A stretch of DNA of 64,000 nt, from positions 1-64,000 of the forward strand of contig CAINLR010000115.1 of assembly GCA_903850425.1 (NCBI GenBank), read 5' to 3'. This document shows positions 18,347-26,180 of this stretch, piece after piece. Both the position numbers and the translations under genes were made by a program. The DNA comes from an uncultured Verrucomicrobia subdivision 3 bacterium. Lineage in GTDB: Bacteria > Verrucomicrobiota > Verrucomicrobiia > Limisphaerales > UBA11358. Positions within the stretch are counted from its first letter, which is position 1. Each line of letters starts with the position of its first letter. Under the pieces are notes generated by a model. It worked only from the letters and a program-made list of their open reading frames with translations, was not told where the DNA came from and searched no databases.

Positions 18347-19507
18347 ATGAAAGTCGCCGTCACCACGTTGGCCGTTTGCGTCGCCAGCCTCCTCGCCTTG
18401 GGGCTGGTGATGCTTTATAGCGCCAGCATGATGATCTGGGACAAGCACACCAATTCCGAAATTGGCGCGCATTACTTGATGATGCAACTCATCTGGTGCG
18501 CGTGTGGGTTCGCCCTCTGCGTTACCGTGGCGTCGCTGGATTATCAATTGTTCAAGAAATACGCTGGGCCGATTTATTTCGTCGCGCTGTTGCTGCTGGC
18601 CTTGGTTTTGGAGAAACACATCGGGGTCGTGCGGGGCAATGCCCGGCGCTGGTTCAGTTTTCATGGCGTCAGCTTTCAACCTTCGGAATTGGGCAAGATC
18701 GCCCTCATCATCGCCCTGGCCTGGTATGGCGATCGTTGCCAACGCCGGATGCACACCTTCCGGTGGGGAGTGCTGGTGCCCATCACCATCATTGCCAGCG
18801 AATTGGTCTTGATTTTTCGCGAGCCCGATTGGGGCACGACCATTCTGCTGACGGCGGTGGGGGGCGCGATGTTGGTGCTGGCCGGAGCCCGCTGGATTTT
18901 TCTCATTCCGCCGCTGCTGGCGACCGCCGCCGGCGGCGTGGTGATGCTGTTGCATAACCCGATGCGCATGAAACGTATTTTTAGCTGGCTCGAGGTCGAA
19001 GCCAATAAGGAGGACGTCGGGTATCAGGCGTATCAGGCGCGCATCGCCCTCGGTTCGGGCGGTTTTTCCGGGCTGGGCCTCGGCAATGGCCGGCAAAAAC
19101 TCGGGTTCGTGCCGGAGCATCACACGGATTTTATTTTTTCCATCATCGGCGAGGAGCTTGGCTTGATCGCCACGCTGCTGGTGATTGCCGCGTTTGCGGT
19201 GCTAGTCTGGTGCGGCATTTACATTGCCCTCCGGGCGACGGACCGGTTTGGCACTTTGCTCGCGGCGGGCGTCACGCTGTTGATCGGCTTGCAAGCCATC
19301 ATCAACATCGGCGTCGTCACGAGCGCGCTGCCGAACAAGGGATTGCCGCTGCCGTTCATCAGTTACGGCGGTTCCAATCTGCTCGCCATGCTCACCTGCG
19401 TCGGCATCTTATTCAGCGTCGCGCGGCGGGCGACGCCGGAGAAAATTCCCGTGGCTGATTTTGTCGCCGACGAAACCCCCAATCCTTTTGCCGCCAAGGC
19501 AACATGA
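18347..19507 (+). CDS. ftsW: Septal peptidoglycan glycosyltransferase FtsW (SEDS family)
   Basis: FtsW polymerises lipid II at the septum together with FtsI. The 386-residue polytopic protein has family blocks LGLVMLYSAS, NARRWFSFHGVSFQPSELGK, EPDWGTTILL, GYQAYQARIALGSGGFSGLGLGNG, PEHHTDFIFSIIGEELG, and LPNKGLPLPFISYGGSNLLA. The essential Asp of the SEDS family is in the PDWGT region. Its stop overlaps the murG start by 4 nt (ATGA), indicating translational coupling. Confidence 0.96.
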   Translation: MKVAVTTLAVCVASLLALGLVMLYSASMMIWDKHTNSEIGAHYLMMQLIWCACGFALCVTVASLDYQLFKKYAGPIYFVALLLLALVLEKHIGVVRGNARRWFSFHGVSFQPSELGKIALIIALAWYGDRCQRRMHTFRWGVLVPITIIASELVLIFREPDWGTTILLTAVGGAMLVLAGARWIFLIPPLLATAAGGVVMLLHNPMRMKRIFSWLEVEANKEDVGYQAYQARIALGSGGFSGLGLGNGRQKLGFVPEHHTDFIFSIIGEELGLIATLLVIAAFAVLVWCGIYIALRATDRFGTLLAAGVTLLIGLQAIINIGVVTSALPNKGLPLPFISYGGSNLLAMLTCVGILFSVARRATPEKIPVADFVADETPNPFAAKAT

Positions 19508-20748
19508 ATCCAGCCGCCAACAAAAAACCTCGGGTCGCCATCGCGTGTGGCGGCACGGGTGGCCATCTCTTTCCCGGACTCGCCGTTGCGGAGCAACTCC
19601 GGCAGCGCGGCTGCGAGATTGCGCTGCTCATCTCGCCCAAAGAGGTGGATCAGTCGGCCGTTAAAAACGTGTCGGGCTTGGAAATTTTCACGTTGCCCGC
19701 CGTCGGCCTGCAGAATCGCAATTATTTTTCCTTTGCCCGCAGCTTTCTGAAAGCGCTGTTCACCGCGCGCAGAATCTTCAAGCAACGCCAGCCGGATGCC
19801 GTGCTTGCGATGGGCGGATTCACCAGTGCGCCCCCCATTTTTGTCGCGAAGGAACTGGGGATAAAAACTTTCTTGCACGAGTCGAACACGGTTCCCGGTC
19901 GCGCCAACCGCCTGCTCGCGCGCTTCGTGGACCAGGCATTTACCGGTTTTCCTGAGACTATTTCCAAGCTGCGCTCAAAAAAAGCTTTGGCGACCGGAAC
20001 TCCGGTCCGTCCGCAGTTTCAAATACGCGACGCGGCGGCCTGCCGCGCCGCGCTCGGACTGGCGGCCAATCTTCCGACCATTCTCGTCGTCGGCGGCAGC
20101 CAGGGCGCGAGCGGTCTCAACGAACTGATTTTATCCGCGCTGCCCTTGCTCGCCGGAAAAAACTGGCAATGGCTGCATCTGACCGGTCCGAATGATTTTG
20201 AAAAAGTGCAGGCCGCCTATCGGCGCCACGGGATCCAAGCGGTGGTTAAACCATTCCTCGCCGAAATGGAGCTGGCGCTGGGCGCGGCGACGGCCGGGAT
20301 CAGTCGCGCAGGCGCGTCTTCATTGGCGGAAATGGCGGCGATGCGCTTGCCGTGCTTGCTCGTGCCGCTGCCGACTGCGGCGGACAATCACCAGTCTTTC
20401 AACGCGGCCGCATTTGCCAAAACGGGCGCGGCCAGATTGGTTGAACAAAAAAAATCCCCGCCCGGCCAGGTCGTCGGCAGTCTGGTCGAACTCGTCGAAA
20501 GCGAGACCGTGCGTGCCCAAATCCAGGCAGCGCTGGCGGTTTGGGACGCCCCGAAGGCGGCGGCAGAGATCGCGGAAAATATATTACACGCCCTGGGTGA
20601 ACCAAATCTGAAAAACTCCAGCCTCCAAGCTCCAGCCTGCGGAGAAACTCCAAGCTCTAAGCCCCAAGCGGTGTCGCGCGCCGGAGCTTTTGGAGCCTGG
20701 TTCATGGTGCTTCTCGGGAGCTTGGGGCTTGGCGTTTGGTGCTTATGA
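19504..20748 (+). CDS. murG: UDP-GlcNAc transferase MurG with a repeat-encoded C-terminal tail
   Basis: MurG adds GlcNAc to lipid I to give lipid II at the inner leaflet. The N-terminal domain shows ACGGTGGHLFPGLAVAEQL and GGFTSAPPIFVAKELG with HESNTVPGRANRLLA. The C-terminal domain has VGGSQGASGLNELI, ISRAGASSLAEMAAM and LVPLPTAADNHQSFNA. The family fold ends near residue 365 (NILHALGEP). The last roughly 45 residues are encoded by a heptad-repeat inverted element (20614-20745), so the original stop has been replaced. Start and stop overlap ftsW and murB by 4 nt each. Confidence 0.95.
   Translation: MNPAANKKPRVAIACGGTGGHLFPGLAVAEQLRQRGCEIALLISPKEVDQSAVKNVSGLEIFTLPAVGLQNRNYFSFARSFLKALFTARRIFKQRQPDAVLAMGGFTSAPPIFVAKELGIKTFLHESNTVPGRANRLLARFVDQAFTGFPETISKLRSKKALATGTPVRPQFQIRDAAACRAALGLAANLPTILVVGGSQGASGLNELILSALPLLAGKNWQWLHLTGPNDFEKVQAAYRRHGIQAVVKPFLAEMELALGAATAGISRAGASSLAEMAAMRLPCLLVPLPTAADNHQSFNAAAFAKTGAARLVEQKKSPPGQVVGSLVELVESETVRAQIQAALAVWDAPKAAAEIAENILHALGEPNLKNSSLQAPACGETPSSKPQAVSRAGAFGAWFMVLLGSLGLGVWCL
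20614..20745. repeat. Heptad-repeat inverted element spanning the murG end and murB start
   Basis: The left arm (20614-20669) reads as eight 7-nt units such as aactcca and gcctcca. The right arm (20683-20745) reads as about nine units such as gagcttg and gggcttg, in inverted sense. The arms are imperfect complements with a short centre. A ggttcatgg block lies at 20699-20707; the same block flanks two hyf-operon copies. The element encodes the murG tail and ends one base into the murB ATG. Confidence 0.7.
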
Positions 20749-21674
20749 CCGTCACCTTGGAAAAAACCTGCACCATCGCCGACGAGTTGGCCGCGCGTGT
20801 CACACCCGCCACGCTGATCCGCCGCGACGAGCCGCTGGCGAAGCACACGACGATGCGCATCGGTGGCCCGGCGGACGTTTATGTGGAACCGGCGTCGGAG
20901 GCTGACTTGGCGGTCATTCTGAAATTTTGCAGCGAGCGGGAAATAAAATTCTTCCTCCTCGGTCGCGGCTCGAATCTGCTGGTGCGCGACGGCGGATTTC
21001 GCGGTGTGGTGATTTGTCTGGCGCATGAAAGTTTCAGCCGAATTGAAATTGACGGCGAACGCCTGCGCTGTGGCGCGGGGGCAAAATTGAAAAATGTTGC
21101 CGTTGAGGCCAAGCGGAATAATTTGAGCGGCGTGGAATTTTTGGAAGGCATTCCGGGCAGCGTGGGCGGGGCTTTGCGCATGAACGCGGGCGCGATGGGC
21201 GCGGTGACTTTTGGCGCCGTGGAGTCGCTGCGGTTCATGGATCAGGCCGGCAAGATTTATGAGCGGGCGGCAGGCGAGGTGCCGGTGGAATATCGGACGT
21301 GCGCCTTATTGAAAAACCACATTGCGCTGGGCGCGGTGTTCCGGGGCAAAACTTTGCCCCGCGCAGAAATCGAAAAGCGGATGCTGGCGTTCAGCGAAAA
21401 GCGCTGGGAATCGCAGCCCGCCGCGCCGAGCGCCGGTTGCATTTTTAAAAATCCGGCGACGATTCCGGCCGGCAAATTGATGGATGAACTCGGTCTGAAA
21501 GGCACGCGGGTCGGCGGCGCGATGGTCTCGGTCGAGCACGGCAACTTCATTGTGAACGACGGCCGGGCGACGGCGCAGGACGTGTTGGAATTGATCGAGT
21601 ATTTGAAAGCGCGCGCGAAAAACGAGCGCGGGATTGATTTGCACGCGGAAGTTGAAATCATTGGCGAAGCATGA
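20745..21674 (+). CDS. murB: UDP-N-acetylenolpyruvoylglucosamine reductase MurB
   Basis: MurB reduces the enolpyruvyl group with NADPH through bound FAD, completing UDP-MurNAc. The 309-residue protein has the FAD-binding segments HTTMRIGGPADVYVEP, LLGRGSNLLVRDGGFRG, GIPGSVGGALRMNAGAMG, then SAGCIFKNP and AGKLMDELGLKG. The usual catalytic Ser of the S(V/I)FKNP motif is Cys here, a variant found in some MurBs. The ATG at 20745 overlaps the murG stop (ATGA) and is preferred to the in-frame codon at 20736. The stop overlaps ddl by 4 nt. Confidence 0.96.
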   Translation: MTVTLEKTCTIADELAARVTPATLIRRDEPLAKHTTMRIGGPADVYVEPASEADLAVILKFCSEREIKFFLLGRGSNLLVRDGGFRGVVICLAHESFSRIEIDGERLRCGAGAKLKNVAVEAKRNNLSGVEFLEGIPGSVGGALRMNAGAMGAVTFGAVESLRFMDQAGKIYERAAGEVPVEYRTCALLKNHIALGAVFRGKTLPRAEIEKRMLAFSEKRWESQPAAPSAGCIFKNPATIPAGKLMDELGLKGTRVGGAMVSVEHGNFIVNDGRATAQDVLELIEYLKARAKNERGIDLHAEVEIIGEA

Positions 21675-22594
21675 ACCGAAAATTAAACCTCACCGTGATG
21701 CTGGGCGGCCCGAGCGCCGAGCGGGAAGTCTCGCTGCGGTCCGGCGCGGCCGTGGCGGCGGCGTTGCGGTCCATGGGGCACGAGGTTTTTGAACTCGATC
21801 CGCGCGACGCGAACTGGGTCTTGCCCGAAAAGACGGACGTGGTTTTCCTGGCCTTGCACGGAACCTATGGCGAAGACGGCACCGTGCAGCAGCAGTTGGA
21901 AAAACTGGGCGTCGCCTACACGGGCTGTGATGCCGAGTCGAGCCGGGTGGCGTTCGACAAATTGCTGACCAAACAAGCGTGCATCGAGAAGATCGTGCCG
22001 ACGCCGAAATTTCTGGTGGCGGACTCGGCGGATACGCCGTGGCCGCTGGGCTGGCAGCCGCCGCTGGTCGTGAAGCCGGTGCGCCAGGGCTCCAGCGTCG
22101 GGCTGCAATTTGTGAACCGCGTGGAGGAATGGCACACGGCGCTGGCCGAGTCGCTGCGTTATGATTCGGAGGTGTTGGTCGAGGAGAAAATCATCGGGCG
22201 CGAAACGACGGTGGGCATTTTGGACGGCCAGGCGTTGCCGGTCGTGGAAGTGCGGCCCAAGGCCGGCAGTTACGATTACAAATCGAAATACACGGCGGGG
22301 GCGTCGGAGTATTTCTGCCCCGCGGACTTTGACGCCGCCACCACGAGGCGGATTCAAGACGCTGCCCTCGGCGCGTTCAAGGCGATCGGCGGACGCGATT
22401 ATGCGCGGGTGGACGTGATGGTGCGCGCGGATGGCTCGCCGGTGGTGCTGGAAGTGAACACGCTGCCGGGCATGACGGAGACGAGCTTGTTGCCGAAAGC
22501 GGCGGCGGCCATCGGCATTCATTTTGCGGAGTTGTGTCAGCGCATGGTCAAGCTGGCCCTGGCAAGGCAATTAAAAATGAAAACTGAAAACTGA
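21671..22594 (+). CDS. ddl: D-alanine--D-alanine ligase
   Basis: Ddl joins two D-alanines with ATP to supply MurF. The 307-residue ATP-grasp protein shows MLGGPSAEREVSLRSG, ALHGTYGEDGTVQQQLE, VVKPVRQGSSVGL, VLVEEKIIGRETTVGIL, and the metal-binding C-terminal end YARVDVMVRADGSPVVLEVNTLPGMTETS. It overlaps the murB stop by ATGA. Its last codons (KMKTEN) come from the left arm of a heptad-repeat element (22574-22659), so the C-terminus has been rewritten as in murG. Confidence 0.96.
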   Translation: MNRKLNLTVMLGGPSAEREVSLRSGAAVAAALRSMGHEVFELDPRDANWVLPEKTDVVFLALHGTYGEDGTVQQQLEKLGVAYTGCDAESSRVAFDKLLTKQACIEKIVPTPKFLVADSADTPWPLGWQPPLVVKPVRQGSSVGLQFVNRVEEWHTALAESLRYDSEVLVEEKIIGRETTVGILDGQALPVVEVRPKAGSYDYKSKYTAGASEYFCPADFDAATTRRIQDAALGAFKAIGGRDYARVDVMVRADGSPVVLEVNTLPGMTETSLLPKAAAAIGIHFAELCQRMVKLALARQLKMKTEN

Positions 22595-22659
22595 AAAAAA
22601 CACACGGGCGGCGGTCGGTCTGGATTCGCTTTCATTTTGAATTTTGAATTTTGAATTAA
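22574..22659. repeat. Heptad-repeat inverted element between ddl and ftsQ
   Basis: The left arm has 7-nt units (aaaatga, then aaactga twice, 22574-22594) that code for the end of ddl. The right arm (22632-22659) has tcatttt, gaatttt twice and gaattaa. The centre is GC-rich (cacgggcggcggtcggtc). The AT-rich right arm forms the leader of ftsQ, which has no Shine-Dalgarno. Confidence 0.65.
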
Positions 22660-22667
22660 ATAAAAAA

Positions 22668-23633
22668 ATGTGGTTTCGTCGCGACAATAAGAATCAGAAC
22701 CGGCGGTTGCACCGCACGCATGTGCTGGACGTGAAACTGCGTTCCGATCAAGTGCGGGCGGCGCGCGTCCGCATGGTGTCGTGGACCTTCGCGCTCGTGG
22801 CGGGCACTTTTCTGGGACTATATCTGGTCTGGCGCTCGGGCGAATGGACGCTGGACACGTTCGTGTATGAGAACGCGGATTTTGCGATTCAACAGATTGA
22901 CGTGGCGACCAGCGGCGTGATCGCGCCGGAACAGTTGCGCCGCTGGACGCGCGTGAAGCCGGGCGCGAATTTGATCCACCTCGACCTCGCCGAGGTGAAA
23001 CGCAATCTGGAACTCGTTTCGGTCATCGAAACTGTTTCCGTGGAGCGCGTGCTGCCGCGCACCTTGAAAGTCCGCGTGACCGAACGCGACCCGGTGGCGC
23101 AGGTAAACGTGCCGCATACGGATGCTTCGGGCGCGATCGTGGTTTCGGTGTTTCAGCTCGACGCGAACGGCGTGGTGATGCTGCCGCTCGACCCGCGTCT
23201 CTGCGTGGTGCCGCTGGCGCGGGTGAATCCGTCGCTGCCCGTGATCGCGGGGCTGAATGTGTTTCAATTGCAGCCGGGCCGGCGGGTGGAACTGCCGCAG
23301 GTGCGCGCGGCGTTGCAGTTGATCGCGGCGTTCGATCAGTCGCCGATGGCCGGGTTGGTGGATTTGCGGCGCGTGGATGTGACCGCGCCGGGCGTGGTGG
23401 TGGCGACGACGGGGCAGGGCAGCGAAATCACGTTCGGCCTCGATAACCTCGACCAGCAGTTGCGGCGGTGGCGCGGGATTCATGATCTGGGTTTGCAAAA
23501 AAAAGCGACGATTGCGTCGGCGGATCTCGCGGTGGCGAACAACGTGCCGGTGCGCTGGATGACGGCGAGCGTGTTGCCGGAAGTCCTGCCAAAGCCGGCT
23601 AAACCTTTAAAGAACCGGAGGAAAAATGTTTGA
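22668..23633 (+). CDS. ftsQ: Cell division protein FtsQ/DivIB
   Basis: The 321-residue bitopic protein has a basic cytoplasmic N-terminus (RRDNKNQNRRLHRTH) and a transmembrane helix (MVSWTFALVAGTFLGLYLVW). A POTRA-like domain follows (FAIQQIDVATSGVIAPEQLRRW...NLIHLDLAEVKRNLE...VERVLPRTLKVRVTERDPVA), then the FtsQ beta domain. FtsQ links early and late division proteins and binds FtsL/FtsB. The ATG at 22668 gives MWFRRDN; the longer frame would start in the repeat leader. Its last codons overlap the ftsA start and contain the ftsA ribosome-binding site (ggagg). Confidence 0.9.
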   Translation: MWFRRDNKNQNRRLHRTHVLDVKLRSDQVRAARVRMVSWTFALVAGTFLGLYLVWRSGEWTLDTFVYENADFAIQQIDVATSGVIAPEQLRRWTRVKPGANLIHLDLAEVKRNLELVSVIETVSVERVLPRTLKVRVTERDPVAQVNVPHTDASGAIVVSVFQLDANGVVMLPLDPRLCVVPLARVNPSLPVIAGLNVFQLQPGRRVELPQVRAALQLIAAFDQSPMAGLVDLRRVDVTAPGVVVATTGQGSEITFGLDNLDQQLRRWRGIHDLGLQKKATIASADLAVANNVPVRWMTASVLPEVLPKPAKPLKNRRKNV

Positions 23634-24852
23634 CGATTCCAACATCATTGTCGGCCTGGAACTGGGCACTTCAAAAATTTGCGTGGTCGTGGGCGAGCAG
23701 AACGCCGACAGCGGCGTCAACATCATCGGCCTGGGCCAGGCGCGTTCGCGCGGCGTGCGCAAGGGCGCCATCATCAACACCGAGCAGGTCGAGGAAGATT
23801 TGCGCGCCGCCGTCGCCGAGGCGGAAACGATGGCGGACGTGGAAATCCGCAGTGTCTATCTGGGCGTCAGCGGCGGCCATGTGCGCGGGTTCAACAATCG
23901 CGGCGTGCATCCGGTGGTTTCGGCGGATCGCGAAATTTCCGCGGACGACGTTGCCGACGTGGTCAAGAATGCCAAGGCGATCAATCTGCCCGCCGAGAAC
24001 ATGGTGATCCACGCCGTGCGGCAGCATTTTTTGGTGGACGGTCATGACGGCGTGACGCAGCCCGTGGGAATGCTCGGCTCGCGGCTGGAGGTGGACATGC
24101 ACGTCATTCACGGCAATGCCAACCAGATGCAAAATGCCATCCGGCTCGTGAAGGGCACGCAGCTTGAAGTGAACGAAATTGTTTTCAACGGCATGGCCGC
24201 CTCGCTCGCGCTGCTCACCGGCGAACAGAAGGAACTGGGCGCGCTGGTGATTGATATCGGCGGGGGCACGACGGAATACGTGGTGCATTCGGATGGCGTC
24301 ATCCGCCACGCCGGCGTGCTCGCGGTGGGCGGCGACCATGTTTCCAACGATCTCGCATACGGTCTGAAAGTTCCGCTGAGCCGGGCGGAGAAATTGAAAT
24401 TAGAATACGGCTCCGCGCTGGTGACCGAAGCGGCCAAAGGGCAGACCATCAGCATCACCAATGACCTCGGCCTCGAATTGCGGCGCGTGAATGTCGAGCA
24501 CCTCCAGCGCATCATGTCGCTGCGGCTCGAAGAAATCTTCCACCTCATCGCGCAGGAGCTTGACCGCGCCCAGCTCACGGATTATTTGCGCGCCGGCGTC
24601 TTTCTCTGCGGCGGCGGTTCGCGCGTGCCGGGCATTGTGCAACTGGCGGAGAATTCGTTTCAGATGAATGTGACGCCCGGACATGCCAGCGCCATCAGCG
24701 GATTGACCACGGCGCTGGACCAGCCGGAATTCGCCGCCGCCATCGGCCTCGTGAAATACGGTTCGCTACGCAATCGGAAACGTCCAGCGTCCCGCTCGCT
24801 GGCCACGATTGGCGGCCTCACCGACGCGTTCCGCCGCATCCTGCCACGCTAA
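23626..24852 (+). CDS. ftsA: Cell division actin-like protein FtsA
   Basis: FtsA tethers FtsZ filaments to the membrane and recruits later division proteins. The 408-residue protein has the actin-fold phosphate loops VGLELGTSKICVVVGE and VIDIGGGTTEYVVHSDG, an adenosine-pocket GGGSRVPGI, and a C-terminal amphipathic helix (GLTDAFRRILPR) that would insert into the membrane. Start is ATG at 23626, with ggagg about 5 nt upstream inside the ftsQ end. It is followed 13 nt later by ftsZ. Confidence 0.96.
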   Translation: MFDDSNIIVGLELGTSKICVVVGEQNADSGVNIIGLGQARSRGVRKGAIINTEQVEEDLRAAVAEAETMADVEIRSVYLGVSGGHVRGFNNRGVHPVVSADREISADDVADVVKNAKAINLPAENMVIHAVRQHFLVDGHDGVTQPVGMLGSRLEVDMHVIHGNANQMQNAIRLVKGTQLEVNEIVFNGMAASLALLTGEQKELGALVIDIGGGTTEYVVHSDGVIRHAGVLAVGGDHVSNDLAYGLKVPLSRAEKLKLEYGSALVTEAAKGQTISITNDLGLELRRVNVEHLQRIMSLRLEEIFHLIAQELDRAQLTDYLRAGVFLCGGGSRVPGIVQLAENSFQMNVTPGHASAISGLTTALDQPEFAAAIGLVKYGSLRNRKRPASRSLATIGGLTDAFRRILPR

Positions 24853-24865
24853 GAAAGGACTGGTT

Positions 24866-26089
24866 ATGGTATCTGCCCAACAAAACTCAATACTGGATTC
24901 GCAACTGGAAATGCCGGCCACCCCGGCGGTGAAAATCTTTGGCGTCGGCAATGCGGGCGTCAGTCTGCTCACCGCGCTGACCGTGCCGGAATTTGCCGCC
25001 GCGCACCTGATCGCCGTCAACACTGAAGCGGCTTCGCTCGCCGCGTCGGCGGCGCCGATGAAAATCCAGCTGGAAAACAAATTGCTGCGCGGCCTGGGCA
25101 CCGGTGGCGATCCCGACCGCGGCCGCGCCGTGGCGGAGGAACAATTTTCCACGCTCAAGTCCGCGTGCGACGGCGCGAATATTGTGTTCATCCTCGCCGG
25201 TTTGGGCGGTGGCGCGGGCAGCGGCATCAGTCCCGTGCTGGCGCGGGCGGCACGTGAAGCCGGTGCCGTGGTGCTCGCCTTCGTGACGATTCCGTTCGAG
25301 TGCGAAGGCAATCGCCGCGAAGCGCAGGCGCAGCAGAGTTTGGAGCAACTCAAGGCGGCGGCCGATGGCGTCATCTGTCTGCCGAGCCAGAAAGTTTTCA
25401 AGCTCATTGATGAAAATACGAGCGTGTGCGACACGTTCCGCGTGATCGGCGGATTGCTGGTTGAGGGCGTGCGCGGCGTGTGGCAGTTGCTCGCGCGGCC
25501 CGGTTTGATTCAGGTCCACTTTGCCGACGTGTGCGCGCTCGTGCGCGATCGCCACGCTGAAAATGGTTTTGCCTTTGTCGAGGCCGGTGGTCCCGGTCGG
25601 GCGCGCGAGGTCGTGGAAAAATTGCTGGCGCATCCGCTGCTCGACGCCGGCCGCGTGCTGGCGGAATCCGACGCCGTGCTGGTGAGTCTGACTGGCGGCA
25701 AGGATTTGACCATGGCCGAGGTCAACCGCGTGATGGAACAGATCAAGCGGCAATGCGGTCACGCGCAGATCATCATGGGGGCCGCGATTGATGCGGCATT
25801 CACCAACCGCTTGTGCGTCACGGTGATTGCCGCGAAGCAGAATGTCGCGTCGAAGCTCGCCGTGACGCGGACGGAAACGCAGGGGGGAATTTCCACCGGC
25901 CTGAGCCAGCGCGATACGACCGTCACGCGCGGCACGCGGACGCGGCGGGCGAAGGAAAAATTATTTCAGCCGCAACTGCCGCTGGCGATTGTTTCCAAAG
26001 GCCGTTTCGACAAGAGCGAGCCGACGCTGCACAACGGCGAAGATCTGGACATTCCGACGTTTCTCCGCCGGGGCGTGCCGCTGAATTGA
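24866..26089 (+). CDS. ftsZ: Divergent FtsZ with altered GTP-binding and T7-loop residues
   Basis: Gene position and several blocks identify FtsZ: VKIFGVGNAGVS near the N-terminus, VFILAGLGGGAGSG, TIPFECEGNRR, and the C-terminal FtsA-binding peptide DIPTFLRRG. The tubulin signature GGGTGTG is GGGAGSG (114-120). The N-terminal glycine loop reads GVGNAG instead of GVGGGG-N. The PND base-contact segment is PSQ. The T7 synergy loop NxDFADV is QVHFADV (Gln216, His218, Asp221), losing one of the two catalytic acids. GTPase activity may be reduced or differently arranged. Start ATG 24866 follows agaaagga. It closes the dcw cluster before a terminator. Confidence 0.9.
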   Translation: MVSAQQNSILDSQLEMPATPAVKIFGVGNAGVSLLTALTVPEFAAAHLIAVNTEAASLAASAAPMKIQLENKLLRGLGTGGDPDRGRAVAEEQFSTLKSACDGANIVFILAGLGGGAGSGISPVLARAAREAGAVVLAFVTIPFECEGNRREAQAQQSLEQLKAAADGVICLPSQKVFKLIDENTSVCDTFRVIGGLLVEGVRGVWQLLARPGLIQVHFADVCALVRDRHAENGFAFVEAGGPGRAREVVEKLLAHPLLDAGRVLAESDAVLVSLTGGKDLTMAEVNRVMEQIKRQCGHAQIIMGAAIDAAFTNRLCVTVIAAKQNVASKLAVTRTETQGGISTGLSQRDTTVTRGTRTRRAKEKLFQPQLPLAIVSKGRFDKSEPTLHNGEDLDIPTFLRRGVPLN

Positions 26090-26113
26090 TCACCCGCAAC
26101 TTTCGCTGGAAGC

Positions 26114-26157
26114 AAATTGGCCGGCCCGTCCAGGACGCGCCGGCCAATTTTATTTGC
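26114..26157. terminator. Probable bidirectional terminator between ftsZ and glgP
   Basis: A perfect 12-bp stem (aaattggccggc 26114-26125 / gccggccaattt 26139-26150) stands between convergent genes and is followed on the plus strand by a T-rich stretch. The AT base of the stem also gives T residues on the minus strand. Confidence 0.75.
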
Positions 26158-26180
26158 AAGATTTCGCCCGGTTCACTTGC

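Noticed and set aside
17435-19123. 562-codon minus-strand ORF opposite the LysM and ftsW genes
   Set aside because: Low-complexity Arg/Gly/His composition that follows from the complement of well-supported genes; no motif.
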